A DNA stretch of 64,000 nucleotides from Brachycybe producta. Lineage: Eukaryota; Arthropoda; Diplopoda; Playtdesmida; Andrognathidae. The number at the start of each line of letters is the position of its first letter. The stretch's first letter is position 1. A program made the position numbers and the translations under genes. Below the pieces are notes generated by a model. The model made no database searches, was not told where the DNA came from, and saw only the letters and a list, made by a program, of their open reading frames with translations. Location: assembly GCA_036925085.1 (NCBI GenBank), contig JAUPFP010000009.1, forward strand, positions 4,822,233-4,886,232. The letters are read 5' to 3'. Below are positions 1-12,457 of the stretch, one piece after another.

Positions 1-416
1 AGTATGTTCATCCCTTTAGTCTATCCCTCTATGTTCATCCATATTAATATAGTGTTCATCCAATTCTATATGCACGCTGTGTTTCTGGTTTTAAGATTTA
101 CCCCCAATATTCATCCCGTTCATCTTTTTATTCTGACCCTTTTTTAAAAAAAAATGTAAACGACCCTCAAATGGCTCAAAGTCTGGTGATTTTGTCTTTC
201 TGATGCAATGTTAAGAAAACCTTGAATGTGTTTTAGAAACTAGAAAGGTACCTCAATCACGTAATACCTTATCTTACCTTTGAGCTGAATACGTTCAGGG
301 TATGGGGTGGCTCTTTAAACATTTAATTTTTCCATGTAGTGCTAGACGGCGCCACCGTCTCCCCTTCTAGTTTCTAAATACACTTTTTGAAGTTTTTTTC
401 TTCTTCTTAATTTTGC
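1..416. other. Non-coding stretch, no gene seen
   Basis: The first ~120 bases have a loose repeat of 'tgttcatcc'. Around 190-380 are fragments of the MITE D family (tttctgatgcaatg; gttttagaaactagaaaggta and its inverse). No coding signal. Confidence 0.6.
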
Positions 417-754
417 TTAAAGCCTGGAACACACACACAGAAAATAGGAAAAGGAAAAAAAAAGTCATTTTCTTTTTCTGTATCTCTGTTGTTCACACAT
501 AGAATCAGAAAAAGTAATGAGGAAAGTTGTGGGCACCCTCTATTGAGCAAGAAAAGAAACATTATATTTAGAATCTATTGCCAAAATGGATTCCAATTTG
601 TTTTTTTTTGTCATGTCACGTCATGCTTCTTTCTGATTGGTGGGAATTTGAACGGAATGTTTTCAGAACGGAAAAAGTTGAGCTTTGTTCAACTCATTTT
701 AAATGAATTTTCCGTTCACTTTCGCGGAATTCCGCGTGTGTGTTACAGGCTTAA
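417..754. mobile_element. TTAA-flanked MITE (piggyBac-like)
   Basis: TTAA occurs at both ends (417-420, 751-754), bordering imperfect terminal inverted repeats AGCCTGGAACACACAC and GTGTGTGTTACAGGC. No transposase. An open frame at 489-812 runs out of the element and looks accidental. Confidence 0.6.
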
Positions 755-1086
755 GAAAGGCTTAATTCTCAAGATTTCGATAAAATATCTAAACATCGTT
801 GTTCAAAATTGATTATAATAACTTGGCGTCAGTTAATTGTTTTTGTTTTGTATTTCTGTTGTGAAAAAAAAAAAACGTTGATTTTGTTTTGACAGCCACC
901 GTAATGTGTGTGTGAGAGAGAGAGAGAAATGAATTAAAATCCAACGTGGCCGATGGACGCGTGGACGATGGCGTATGACGTCATCGCCCATGTTGCCGTC
1001 AGTTATGGACACGTGTGTCTGTATGTGTGTTGTGTTTTTAACTTAACAAATATCTATGTAAGCGTAACATCTGTTTCTGTAATGAG

Positions 1087-1426
1087 TAGGGCTCGGATTT
1101 TGATGCCAAATCCATCCAACAAATGTTTCTCAAATGTTGTGGCCCAAGTTACCAATTGTGAAGTGAAGAGTAACCGCAGTTAACAGGCAATTAGAAATCG
1201 GGACAAACAGAAGTTGGCTCCGCCCTTTTTTATGACGACCGGCAACTTCTATTTGGTTTGTTGTGTTGGTTTGACGTTGAAAAGGGTGGAGCATGTGACG
1301 TCAGACTACATAACCAACCAATTAGAAGTTGCGTTCGTCATAAAAAGGGCGGAGCCAACTTCTGCGCGTCCCGATTTCTAATTGCCTGTAACTTCTGCTT
1401 GATATTTCATAATAATCCGAGCCCTA
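1087..1426. mobile_element. hAT-like MITE with 8-bp target duplication
   Basis: Terminal inverted repeats TAGGGCTCGGATT / AATCCGAGCCCTA are flanked by an exact 8-bp direct repeat GTAATGAG (1079-1086 and 1427-1434), as expected for hAT elements. A second MITE (1183-1389) is nested inside. Confidence 0.75.
1183..1389. mobile_element. ACAGGC-family MITE (MULE-like), copy 1
   Basis: Fold-back element beginning ACAGGCAATTAGAAATCGGG and ending in its inverse. It contains a GGCTCCGCCC / GGGCGGAGCC pair, TGACGTCA and AACTTCTAATTGG inverted repeats. Nested in the hAT-like MITE; no clear target duplication at this copy. Confidence 0.8.
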
Positions 1427-1704
1427 GTAATGAGGTTCTCTTTAAGGGGTCTGGTGGTGACATTTTTCCGTTTTTGTTTCTCCTCGAGATTGCTTTTCAT
1501 TCTTTCTTGATCTATGCACAGGTTTTTTTTTTGTGTTTAGTTTTGTTTTTATCGGAGTCTCTTTGTGTTTCTTCAGAACAAATTTTCCAATATATCAGAA
1601 TGCAATTAGATGTTGTTATTAGATTCAGACCATTTTTGTTGTTTTTGCAAATTGTCGCTCGAGATAGGAAGTTCGGGGTTTGTAAGTTCGTAAATCTAGA
1701 AAAC

Positions 1705-2519
1705 TTAAGAAACTGCATCGCAAAATTACTTTGAAAGATCTCTGCAGAGAGCGCTAGCATCGTTTTTTTCTATTGAGCCCATAGACCCAATGTTAAAGGA
1801 AAAACGTTAATTTTTAAAATACCACAGTCGCGCCGGCAATATGTTTATTTTTCATATTTAAAGTTGTCCAATTTTGATGGTTCAAAGTGCAATGTGCACC
1901 TTAAATATATGCTGATCGAGTGATAGAATGACAAAATATTGGTAAGTGCGGTGCGATTTTTAAAAAAACTATTTCAAAATCTGAAATTTCTAACTCTTAT
2001 GTTAAACTCCATTGAGTACGCCCACATAAGAAAAAAAAATCCATTAAAATATTGGTAAAAATACTTAAAAATAATTTTATAAAAACAGAGAAAAAAAATC
2101 AACAAGTGCGCCAATGTGTTGACTTCACTGTGGTTTAATTGTGTTTTTTTAAATTATTTTTTAGGTATTTTTACGAGTATTTTAATAGATTTTTTTTTTC
2201 TTATTTGGGCTTACTCAATGGAGTTTAACGTAAGAGTTAAAAATTCGAGATTTTGAAAAACTTTTTAAAAATAGAAAAACACTTACCAATTTTTTGCCAT
2301 TCTATCACTAGATCAGCATATATTTAAGGTGCACATTGCACTTTGAACGATCAAAATTGGACAACTTTAAATAAAAAAATAAACATATTGCCAATGCGAC
2401 TACTGTGTATTTTAAAAATTAACATTTTTTTAACATCGGGTCTATGGGATCAATAGAAAAACGATGCTAGCGCTTTTTGTGGAGATTTTTCGAAGTAATT
2501 TTCAGATATAGCCTCTTAA
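1705..2519. mobile_element. TTAA-flanked long inverted-repeat element (family 2)
   Basis: About 815 bp, almost fully palindromic. Both ends lie in TTAA (1705-1708, 2516-2519) followed by ATTACTT(T/C)GAAA, AGCGCTAGCATCG and CCCATAGACC inverted copies. A second, interrupted copy is at 18060-19101. Non-autonomous, no open frame of interest. Confidence 0.7.
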
Positions 2520-3216
2520 ACAACCCTTAATGACTTTCTTTGAGGTATTGATTAAGAGGCTTATCGGACATGGGTGAGGTTAAGAAATTATCCAATAGAT
2601 GTCGTCAGCATCTAGATTAATACCCATTTCTATGTAAACGTGATGCTTGCCCGTCATAAGATGGAGATTTTGGGTATGAATTACTACAATGATTAGAACT
2701 AGCAGTTGTTTTGTTTTTGTTTTCAATCAAAAGAAACTGGTTAGAGGCTAGAGAGGTGGGCAATCATTTCAACTAGTGAACTCCAGCCTCTAAGCGGGTC
2801 TTTTTAATATGAAAAATAAAAAACATAATTGCGATGTAAATGTGCCAAAATCCGCTTAGAAGAAAAAATTGAAATAATTTTCATTTAACACTTGATTTTG
2901 TTGATACTTTTTAATGTTTTTTTTTTTTGGCCTTTTGTTTCGATTTTTATAAAAAAAAAAAATCAGAACTAAATTTTATGTTGTTATTTAATGCCGCCGA
3001 TTCAATAAGCAATGGACGAAATAGTTATACAAATTGTTAATTATATCTTTGAGTATAGTTTAGTTAGATGAAATTAAACTAGGAAAAACATCAACCAGTA
3101 GTGAAAAGATTACTGATTTCACATAGCAGTCGACTGTTATAAAAAGTTTAAAATCTGTGTATTGCTAAAGGTTTGCTCACACAGTGACAAGTGACGAAAC
3201 AATTATGTTTTAATTA
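2520..3216. other. Non-coding stretch, MITE C fragment
   Basis: AT-rich sequence without a gene. 2690-2830 carries a degenerate MITE C copy with opposed GGTTAGAGGCTAGAG and CCAGCCTCTAAGC. Confidence 0.5.
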
Positions 3217-3429
3217 GGCTTGCCACCTGTGGAGGACAGTCCTCGATTCGGAAGAACTGTCCTCCGGCCAGGACCCTATCCTCCCACGAACGTATTTTAA
3301 GTTTTTTTTTTTTATACAATTTATTGTGCGAAGGACATGTTTGCCTTCGTGGAGGACGGTCCTGGTTGGAGGAAGTTTCCTCCAAATAGAGGACTGTCCT
3401 CCACAAAGGAGGAAAGGTGGCGGCAAGCC
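3217..3429. mobile_element. GGCTTGCCACC fold-back MITE
   Basis: Ends GGCTTGCCACCTGTGGAGGA and, inverted, TCCTTTCC/GGTGGCGGCAAGCC. The interior repeats GAGGACAGTCCTC and GAACTGTCCTCC. A 78-bp deletion form lies at 25332-25409. Confidence 0.65.
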
Positions 3430-4385
3430 TTGTTGTTATTGTATGTCGCTAGATGTTTTCAGGATTATCATATAGGCCTACATGTCAGCAACAAGTGAAA
3501 ACATTGTGTATGACACTGGTGAAACATGTGGCTGATACAAAGCCGGTCAGTAACTAGAGACATGTAGGCAACTAGTGGAGACTTTCCTGGACAAACTTGT
3601 TGAATTTCGGTAATGTTAAATATATTTTTTTTTTGCATCTTGTGTGGATCAGCCTAAAGGTTGCGGATAACCATATGTATTTTAAATTTTATAGAATTAT
3701 CTAAAATTGTTAAAAAGTTTCAGGACCCAAATTCAAGAAGGAAATTCAAGTTTTATAAGAAATTTTTAAAAATTAAATTGATTTCAACTTGATTTAGAAC
3801 TTTTAACTTAATTTGAACCCTTTTTTGAGGATATTCAGTTAAACAGGTTTTTTTTCTCCCTATGTGGTTAACCCTGCTCAGAGAGAGTTCAAGTCGAAGT
3901 TAAAAGTGCCAAATTGATGTCTTTAACATACAGTTTAGTTAACTGCTATAGCAATTCCACTGCTATGTGTAATCCCTTCTTAACTTCTCTTCCCAATCCC
4001 GTTCTCTCTTGATGTTTCTAACTATCTCTAAACAAAACATGGCCTTGACATTTGATCCGGAAGCCAAGATTTTAACTTCCGCTTTGAGTGTGCTTAATTA
4101 ATCCATTCAATTAATTAGTATTTATTATATCGTGTAAAACTTTTATTTTGTTTGATAGATAAAACAATAGAGGATCCTTTGAAAAATTCAATCAAATGAA
4201 ATTTAGATCAGAGAAAAAAATATCTGATTATTTTTAAACAAAGAAACAGATTTTTTAAAAATACAAAAATCAACTGAATAAAATATGAACTAGTTTTTAG
4301 TTAATCAATTAAATAGCCATTAAATTAGTTGTAAAAAGAAGCAAAAAAAAAAATAATTAGCCATTTGACGAGGTTTCAAACAGAT
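3430..4385. other. Non-coding AT-rich stretch
   Basis: No coding exon, RNA gene or clear transposon was recognised. Simple AT-rich runs only. Confidence 0.5.
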
Positions 4386-5110
4386 CAGTTTTATTCTATT
4401 ATCTGAATTAATCCAAATTAATTGACCTGATTGTTCTTGAAAATTGAATCTGAACTATTTTAATTTTATATGAATTCAGATTTGAATGAAGTTAATTTGA
4501 CCTGGTTCAAATTTGAAACAAGTTAATTTAATTTGGTTCAAATTTGGAAAAAAAATTGTTTGATTTGATTCAGATTTAAAAGAAGTTAATTTATTCTGTT
4601 TTACATGTGAAAGAAGTTAACTTGATCATGTTCATATTTAAAACAAGTTAATTTAGTTATGTTTCAGGTTGAAAATAAGTTATCTGGTTCGAATTTTTTG
4701 ATTTACTGATATACTTTGATATCTGATATTTGTTATTGATTCGAACTGGTTCAGTAATTTCATTTGGATAGTTCTGTTCAGTAAGACGTTTTCTAAACCT
4801 AATTACATCTTATTCAATTTGATGGTTTTGTTCGAATCCGATTTGAACTCATTCAGTCGATGCCAGGTCAATGAAACGGATTACATCTGGTTCAGATTGA
4901 TGAATCTGTTCGAATCAGATTTGAACTCATTCAGTCCATGTCAGATCTCTGAAGCTCATTACATTTGGTTCAGTTCGATGAATCTATTCGAATCTACATT
5001 AGATTTGAAATGATTCAATCCATGTCGGATATCTAAAATTGATTTGATCTAATTCAGTTCGAATCAGAACCTTATTTGAACTTTTTGTACTATTTCAAAT
5101 CTGATCTGTT
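4386..5110. repeat. Degenerate tandem repeat array
   Basis: Loose repeats around TTCAAATTTGAAACAAGTTA (4490-4700), followed by about three copies of a roughly 78-bp unit with GAATC(C/A)GATTTGAACTCATT (4837-5040). The short open frame across the latter simply reads the repeat. Confidence 0.65.
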
Positions 5111-5756
5111 TGAAATCGCCTTTTTGCCTCTAATCGCGCCATAATTCTTACACTTAAGAAAATAATCCCAATTTTTTTTTTCAAGTTTGTTAACTTGAAG
5201 GCAGCTATTACGAAAAACAAAATGTTGTGATATTCATGTTCAGTGTTAACTTCCAAAAAAATATAATACACGTTATGTCTTTGTGTGTCACTTCCGGTTA
5301 TGGTTTTTTCTTATATCAGACATTGCTTTTGTATCTTTGTCTTAATTAAGACCCATTACAATGGGGTTAGGACCCCAAGGTTTATTACTTGGGCCATCGC
5401 CCTCTCCCCCCTCCAAAAAAAAAAACTTATCAATTCGAGAATTTTAATTCAATTTCTTAAATTTCCTGGTTTACCTCTCTCAGCTATTGATTCTTTAAAG
5501 AGAGGAACCAATTGATTTGTTTGATGGTTCAGTCACAGGAGCCTCTTTTCAGGGGCATTCTTTTTTTTTTAGCTCTGGGACCCTTCTTTAGACTCAAAAC
5601 TGTTAAAAAATGTGACTATTATGTATGTGTAAATGTAAAAAGTGGTTTTTGAAATCGATGTTTTTTGAGCTGGGGGGTTTTTTTTTTGTAATTGATACTT
5701 CCATTTTTTTAATCTCTCTCTTTTTTGAAAATTGTCTTCTGTCCAATCTGGTTAAG
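5111..5756. other. Non-coding stretch
   Basis: AT-rich DNA with homopolymer runs. No gene or element recognised. Confidence 0.5.
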
Positions 5757-6420
5757 GTTGTTTTAAAAGTGTAAACAACGCCTCAAACTCTTGTTTATAT
5801 TCTGTCTTTCATAAGAGATTTAGAAAGTAGAGGGGTAAGTCAATTACTTTTAGTAAATTTTCACGTTGATATCTTTTAAAATAAACGTTTTATATATATA
5901 AAAAAAAAAAGAATCAGAAGCATGTCAACATGAAGTTACCCTCAAGTGATTGAACGTCCCTTCTAGTTTCTAAAACAAGAAAGTGTTTTTAGAAACTAGA
6001 AGGGTAGTTCTCGTTTTAGAAACTAGAAACTATACCTTCTAGTTTCTGAGACACTTTCTAGTTTCTCTTAATATTGCACCAGAAAGACAGAAGAAACAAG
6101 AAAGTGTTTTAGAAACTAGAAGGGTAGTTCTAGTTTCTAAAACACTTTCTTATTTCTTCTGTTTTTCTGGTGCAATATTTAGAGTAACTAGAAAGTGTTT
6201 TAGAAACTGGAAAGGTAGCTCAATCACTTAAAGAGTATTTTTTCATGCTGAAATCTTTCATAATAAACGTTTTATGTCGGTTTTTAAAGAAAAAAACTGA
6301 TCCAGGACCAACTTTTTTATAGACGAAAATTAAAAAAAAAAATACAATCTGTTTTAAAGATTGTACTTTTTTTTAATTTTCGTCTATAAAAAGTTTGTTT
6401 TGAAAGATATATTCACATTG
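5757..6420. mobile_element. MITE D family copy with internal inverted duplications
   Basis: Starts with the MITE D end (AGTGTAAACAACGCCTC...CTGTCTTTC). It then has alternating inverted blocks GTTTTAGAAACTAGAAGGGT and their complements at 5965-6215, and a TCTTTAAAACAGATTG-centred hairpin at 6310-6390. Rearranged rather than a clean copy. Confidence 0.6.
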
Positions 6421-6434
6421 GAGAAATACTGTAT

Positions 6435-6490
6435 AGTGATTTAGCTATCTTTCTATCTTTCTAGCTATCTTTCTAGCTATCTTTCTAACA
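6435..6490. repeat. Short tandem repeat (tatctttctagc)n
   Basis: About four copies of a 12-bp unit AGCTATCTTTCT. Confidence 0.8.
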
Positions 6491-6559
6491 AATTTCAATT
6501 TCTAATTATTTAGTGTTGTTGTTCTGAAACTGCAGAATTAGCAGAGTTTAAAAAATTGC

Positions 6560-7335
6560 TATTAAGAGCAAAAAGAATTATGCTTTTTTTGTAATCAAAG
6601 AGGCTCGCTAGAGGCTAGAATTAACCTACAACTCTTAATACCTAGTACACACCTGATAATTTAAATGCATTTAAATAATAAACGTGTTCTACTGAGCCCT
6701 GTGAAGGACAAAACAAACAATATGTCGAATTCAATTTAATCAGTTAATAGTTTGAAAACATTGAGTTAATACTTAAATATAATAAATAAACTATTGACAA
6801 AATATTGATTTAGTATTTCAATTTAAAATATTACTAATTAAAGTCAATTTTTATTTGGGTTCATGTCCTTAACAGGATTCCGTATAATTCAACCTAAACA
6901 CATTTAATTTGAATTCATTTAACTCATGTGTGTACAAGGTATTATACCTAGTACACACGTGATAATTTAAATGAATTTAAATAATAAACGTGTTCTACAG
7001 AGTCCTGTGAAGGACAAACAGACAATATGTCGAATTCAATTTATTCAGTTAATTAATCTGAAAATATTGAGTTAATACTTAAATATAATAATATAAACTA
7101 TTGACAAAATATTGATTTAGTATTTCAATTTAAAATATTAATAATTAAAGTCAATTTTTGTTTGGGTTCATGTCCTTAACAGGATTCCGTATAATTCAAC
7201 TTAAACACATTTAATTTGAATTCATTTAACTCATGTGTGTGTACAAGGAATTAGAATTGTTCTGTATTTTAATTCTAGACAAACTTTAGCCTCTAACCAA
7301 CGTTTTTGTTTGTAAAAAGCATAAATTAATGTTGA
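6560..7335. mobile_element. MITE C copy split by two MITE A copies
   Basis: The left half has AATTATGC...GAGGCTCGCTAGAGGCTAG and the right half CTTTAGCCTCTAACC...AAAAAGCATAA, matching the intact copy at 9091-9290. The middle is replaced by the MITE A dimer. Confidence 0.7.
6639..7250. mobile_element. Harbinger-like MITE A, head-to-tail dimer
   Basis: Two adjacent copies of about 305 bp in the same orientation. Each starts TACCTAGTACACAC and ends CATGTGTGTACAAGG, with ATAAACGTGTTCTACAGAG and GGATTCCGTATAATTCA inside. Other copies in the window show a TTA target duplication. Confidence 0.8.
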
Positions 7336-8250
7336 CTTAAAAATCAGATATTGATATAAAAAACCCATCTTAATTTGGAAAAATCGGTGTTTCTTATCTT
7401 TAAAAAAAAAAGTTGTCTTGTTTGTGTGTGTTTTAAAGTTTTCAAAATGTGTGTGGTTTGCAAAAAAAACAAGCTGTTTTTGCTGTAATGTTTCAATGTC
7501 CTTTTGTGACTTTTTTTTAAAAAAAAAAGACAGGGTCTTTATAATTCATTAAATGGATGTAATTTTTGAGTCAAAGTGGTGTTAATTACTAAATTAACAC
7601 ACACAAAAAAAGCATTTCTTATTAAATGAACCATTGAGCCCCACATTAGTAGTAAGAGCTCCAAAAATGATCCAATAAAAAGGGCTAAGAGCGCTAGGCC
7701 CTTTTCTCTTTGTACACTAATACAGTAAAAAAAATACCGTTTAACACAAATAATGGATAATACGAAAAAAAAAATCGGTTTACACGAAATATATTTTCGA
7801 TCTGATTTCTTAGAATAGAATAAAAATTGTGTTTAAAAAAAAACACTTAAATTTGTTTAATACGCAACAAAATAATATTCTGGTATTTTACATTTCGTGT
7901 TAAACGGTTGTTTCTATATGGGCCCTTATTGTATTTTGGATCATTTATTCGGAGCTAAAATATAATGGAGCTGAAAGGGTCAATTTTGACTTGACCTGTA
8001 GCTCTCTCTAGATGGGGTTCTTTTTCTCTCTCAATGAGTGGGTAGACTTATAAGTTATAAGAAATATAAAAAAAAATATGAGAAAATACTCCAAAAAAAA
8101 AAAAAGTATATTGAAAATATTGAAAAATATAAAATATAATATAATGAAAAATAAACAAGTTATGTGACTTGTTTTATGAATAAGTATGGAACTTGATGTT
8201 CTCTTTTTTTTCTCCTCCTCCTCCTTCTTCTTCTTCTTCTTCGGGACAGA
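7336..8250. other. Non-coding AT-rich stretch
   Basis: Homopolymer-rich sequence and a (CTT)n-type run at 8205-8245. No gene recognised. Confidence 0.5.
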
Positions 8251-8283
8251 GACTAATCGTAGGTCAATAGGTGACCTACATTT

Positions 8284-8489
8284 CCAATTAGAAATCGGGA
8301 CAAACAGAAGTTGACTCCGTCCTTTTTATGACGACCGGCAACTTCTAATTGGTTTGTTGTGTGGGTTCGACGTTGAAAAGGGGCGGAGAGCATGTGACGT
8401 GAGACTACCTAACCAACCAATTAGAAGTTGCCAGTCGTCATAAAAAGGGCGGAGTCAACTTCTGTTTGTCCCAATTTCTAATTGCCTGT
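8284..8489. mobile_element. ACAGGC-family MITE, copy 2
   Basis: The left end is eroded (TTTCCAATTAGAAATCGGG) and the right end is intact (CTAATTGCCTGT). The flanks carry repeated GTAGGTCAC/GTGACCTAC palindromes (8260-8280, 8500-8565), suggesting insertion into another inverted-repeat element. Confidence 0.75.
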
Positions 8490-8574
8490 GATAGCTATAG
8501 CGTGGGTCACTTAGTGACCTACAGTTCTGAAGTGTAGGTCACTTCGTGACCTACGATAAGTCTGTTCTTTCATT

Positions 8575-9090
8575 TCTTCTTTTCCATATAAATATATAAT
8601 TATTAGTACTATTTTTAAGTTAGTAAAGGGTCAGAGAAAATCTCTTGAATACAAATTTAGTCTTGCAAATCAAGCGCGGCCACATTCCGTTATTCAACGA
8701 TTTATACAGCAACTGTCACGTCAGGTTTTTTTTATAGAAAAAAACATCGAATTTGATTGTCATATAGCATTGGAATAAACCAATGAATAACGGGAAATGT
8801 GAGGCTAGATTAATTGAGAAAAGAGGTCCTTTTGATTTATATTTTGCAAGCAATTTTTAAATAAAAATTCAAAGTTTGTTATAGACTAGAAAGTGTAAGG
8901 GAATAAAAGTAATATTTTCATGACGATATATATATCTTTGAAAATAAACTATAAATGACACTTTTTGAATACACGTCATTTTAATTCTTCTTCAAAAGGT
9001 TTATTTTATTTAAAAGAAAAAGTTATCATTATGGTATTTTTTTTTACCCTTCTAGTTTCAAATAAACATTAAATTTCATTTAAAAGTTGC
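8575..9090. other. Non-coding stretch
   Basis: No gene seen. Short MITE D-like fragments (GATATATATATCTTTGAAAATAAAC) at about 8925-8955. Confidence 0.45.
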
Positions 9091-9290
9091 ACTCATAAGT
9101 AAGGCGAAAATAATTATGCTTTTTCTTTACAAACAAAAAGGCTGGTTAGAGGCTAAAGTTTGTCTACAATTAAAATGCTCCTGCGTTTAGAGTTGTAGGT
9201 TAATTCTAGCCTCCAGCTCAAGCCACTTTGATTAGAAAAAAAGCATAGTTCTTTTTTGCCTTACTTATGACAGTAAGCTCTTAAAGGCCT
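9091..9290. mobile_element. MITE C, intact copy
   Basis: Terminal inverted repeats ACTCATAAGTAAGGCGAAAA and TTTTTTGCCTTACTTATGAC; sub-terminal CTGGTTAGAGGCTA and CTAGCCTCCAGCTC. About 200 bp, no coding content. Confidence 0.7.
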
Positions 9291-9909
9291 CAATTTCTGC
9301 ATTTGTTTGAGTTTTCAAGCGAAATTTACTCAGCTTTTTACAGATTAAAAAGTTATAGTTTTAGAGGTTCTTTTTTTTAAGAGCCTTCTTCTTTTAGAAG
9401 CTTTTTGCTTAATAGATTTTAAAAGTTTCTGAAGTGGAAATTTCATGTAGTAGTCGAAGTGTCATAACAGTTTCTTGTCATAAGAAATGACTAAATTTGC
9501 TATGACACTTTATTGCAATATATGTAAGGTCCATTTTATGAGAAAAAAAAGCTCATTTTTTCTTGTGATTATAAATTTATGATCATCAATTGTTGTTAAA
9601 TTCTCTTATGTCTTCTTTGAGATGTTAACTTCCTTTTTTTTTTAAAAGAAAACCTTTTTCTGATTGGCTGTGTCTATGATAATGTATGTAAATTATTAGT
9701 CAATTTGTATATTATGTACGGAAAATTGTGAGCCAGTTGGTGGCTCTTTCTAAAAACAAAATGGTTCTCATGGGTTGGCTCGCGAGTCAAAAATAATTAA
9801 TGCCAAAATAATTATGCGTTTTTCAGTCAACGTGACTGTTTAGAGGCTATAATTTTTACTTGTTACTTTTACTTCATAACGATTTCTTTAAAAATAAACT
9901 TTTTATTAC

Positions 9910-11270
9910 AGTTTTAAAGTGGAAACGCCTCTCGGACTCTTATTATTCTGTCTTTTAGGTGCAGAAGTGCAAAATGAAAGGGAAAACTTGAATGTGTTTT
10001 AGAAACTAGAAGGGTAGCTCTATGATTTAAAACTATTTTTATGTTATCTTTTAAAATAAACATGTTGATATCTTTTAAAATAAACTTTTTTGTTTGATAT
10101 CTTTTAAAATAAACTTTTTACGTTTGATATCTTTTAAAATAAACTTTTTACGTTTGATATCTTTTAAAATAAACTTTTTACGTTTGATATCTTTTAAAAT
10201 AAACTTTTTACGTTTGATATCTTTTAAAATAAACTTTTTATGTTGATATCTTTTAAAATAAACTTTTTATGTTGATATCTTTTAAAATAAACTTTTTACG
10301 TTTGATATCTTTTAAAATAAACTTTTTATGTTTGATATCTTTTAAAATAAACTTTTTATGTTTAATATCTTTTAAAATAAACTTTTTATGTTGATATCTT
10401 TTAAAATAAACTTTTTATGTTGATATCTTTTAAAATAAACTTTTTATGTTTAATATCTTTTAAAATAAACTTTTTATGTTGATATCTTTTAAAATAAACT
10501 TTTTATGTTGATATCTTTTAAAATAAACTTTTTATGTTGATATCTTTTAAAATAAACTTTTTATGTTTAATATCTTTTAAAATAAACTTTTTATGTTGAT
10601 ATCTTTTAAAATAAACTTTTTATGTTGATATCTTTTAAAATAAACTTTTTATGTTGATATCTTTTAAAATAAACTTTGTTTGATATCTTTTAAAATAAAC
10701 TTTTTACGTTTGATATCTTTTAAAATAAACTTTTTACGTTTGATATCTTTTAAAATAAACTTTTTACGTTTGATATCTTTTAAAATAAACTTTTTATGTT
10801 GATATCTTTTAAAATAAACTTTTTATGTTGATATCTTTTAAAATAAACTTTTTATGTTTGATATCTTTTAAAATAAACTTTTTATGTTTGATATCTTTTA
10901 AAATAAACTTTTTATGTTGATATCTTTTAAAATAAACTTTTTATGTTGATATCTTTTAAAATAAACTTTTTATGTTGATATCTTTTAAAATAAACTTTTT
11001 ATGTTGATATCTTTTAAAATAAGCTTTTTATGTTTAATATCTTTTAAAACAAACTTTTTATGTGTTTGAAAACGACATAACTTTAAACAGACAATATTTA
11101 TTTTCAAATTGTTGTTGCCTTTAAAAATAGTTTATTTTGAAATATATCAACTATGAAAATATCATTAAGTGGTTGAAGCCACCCCACCCACCCTTTTAGT
11201 TTCTAAATCACTTTCTAGTTTTTTTTATTAATTTGGTTCCTGAAAGACAGATTAATTAATTATAATTATA
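9910..11270. mobile_element. MITE D copy expanded by an internal minisatellite
   Basis: The left end reads TTTTAAAGTGGAAACGCCTC, then TATTCTGTCTTTTAGGTGCA, TTAGAAACTAGAAGGGTAGC. The right side has the inverse (TTTTAGTTTCTAAATCACTTTC, CTGAAAGACAG). Between them the normal single internal motif has multiplied into the array at 10035-11065. Confidence 0.65.
10035..11065. repeat. Minisatellite, 28-30 bp unit, about 35 copies
   Basis: Unit TGATATCTTTTAAAATAAAC plus TTTTTATGTT. Subtypes with TACGTT, TATGTT and TATGTTTAA ends alternate in blocks. The same unit occurs once inside other MITE D copies, for example about 24650. Confidence 0.92.
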
Positions 11271-11471
11271 GTTCGATAATCAGCTATTTCATAAAAAAAT
11301 TATCTTAAACAGATGAAAGCTGGATTGAGAAGTTAAAATTCAAGTATTCTGATTGCAAATACTGTTTAAATTTGTATTATTAGTTTTGTTTTTACATGAA
11401 TTGGCTCGCGAGCCGCCTGTTAAAAACTTAATCCATTTCTCAACAAAGAGCCACCACTTTTTCTTTTACCT

Positions 11472-11657
11472 AAGGCCTTGTTTCCATTGGAGTGAAAATT
11501 TGAACTTTTTTTTTTAGGAAAATTTCAACTTGTGGGAAAATTGAACAAACGTGACCTTTGCCTATGATAGTGAATGGGCGGTGGAGCCACGTGTCTTCCA
11601 TTTTTTTCAACAGTTACAGTTTTCAGATTTTTTTCACTCTAATGGTAACAAGGCCTA
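11472..11657. mobile_element. MITE H (GGCCTTGTTTCCATTGG), copy 1
   Basis: Terminal inverted repeats GGCCTTGTTTCCATTGGAGT and ACTCTAATGGTAACAAGGCC, flanked by TAA on both sides. A second copy is at 21471-21636. The 92-aa open frame overlapping it is incidental. Confidence 0.7.
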
Positions 11658-12457
11658 ATAACGCTTTTTTTAATCTTTTGAAGTGGGTTTTTATCTCAAA
11701 AGAACTTTTATCAAAGAGCCAGGGTCTTGAATTCGGATGTATGGTTCACGTATACAATTTGTATGTCTTGTGTGAGAATTTTGTCATATTTTTTTTTTGT
11801 CTTTGGTGCAAAAAAAAAGGCATATTTAGTAATTAAATCACTTCGATATTTGCAACAGAAATCTTTTAAATTATCCTTTTTTTTCTTCTAAACAGTCATT
11901 TCTGTAAGAAAAGCCATAACAACAACAAAATACATATTGCGGAGTTCTGATTTATTTAAGTGTTCAGGTTTATATTGAGGTTTTTTTTATAGAAATTTGG
12001 TCGAATTTTGAAAGTGGTCGAATTTGAAATTTGTCGAATTTGAAATGATCGAATTTACATTGATTGAATAATCCTCTTGTTTGTTGAATTTGCTCTTTTT
12101 TTTAATTTGATGTTTTTTTTAAAGAGAAACAAAAAAAAAATTACTGTTTCATAATGAAATTCTTGTTTTAATTACTCAAGTCTGAAAAAAAAAAAAAAAA
12201 CAAATACAATTTTTGTAGTTCTTCCATTTTTGTTTCTTAAAATTTACAAAAATTTCAATAAAAGAAAAAAAAAACGGAATTCGTAAATAAACTTTTACTA
12301 AAATCATGGTTTCTGTTTTTTTTTAAAAAGTTATTTTTGCTGTTAACTTTGAAGTTTAATATAAGATTTTCATTAGAAATCTAGTTATCAGTATTCTACG
12401 TTTTGAAAACATCTTTCTTTAAAATTATAAATTATTTACAAGCTAAGAAGAGAGTAA
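11658..12457. other. Non-coding AT-rich stretch
   Basis: Short tandem TCGAATTTGAAA motifs near 12000-12060 and long A/T runs. No gene recognised. Confidence 0.5.

Noticed and set aside
489-812. 107-aa open frame
   Set aside because: It lies mostly within a TTAA-flanked MITE, has no start context or family resemblance, and crosses the element's end.
1258-1734. 158-aa open frame
   Set aside because: It runs through two nested MITEs and into a third element; no protein-like conservation.
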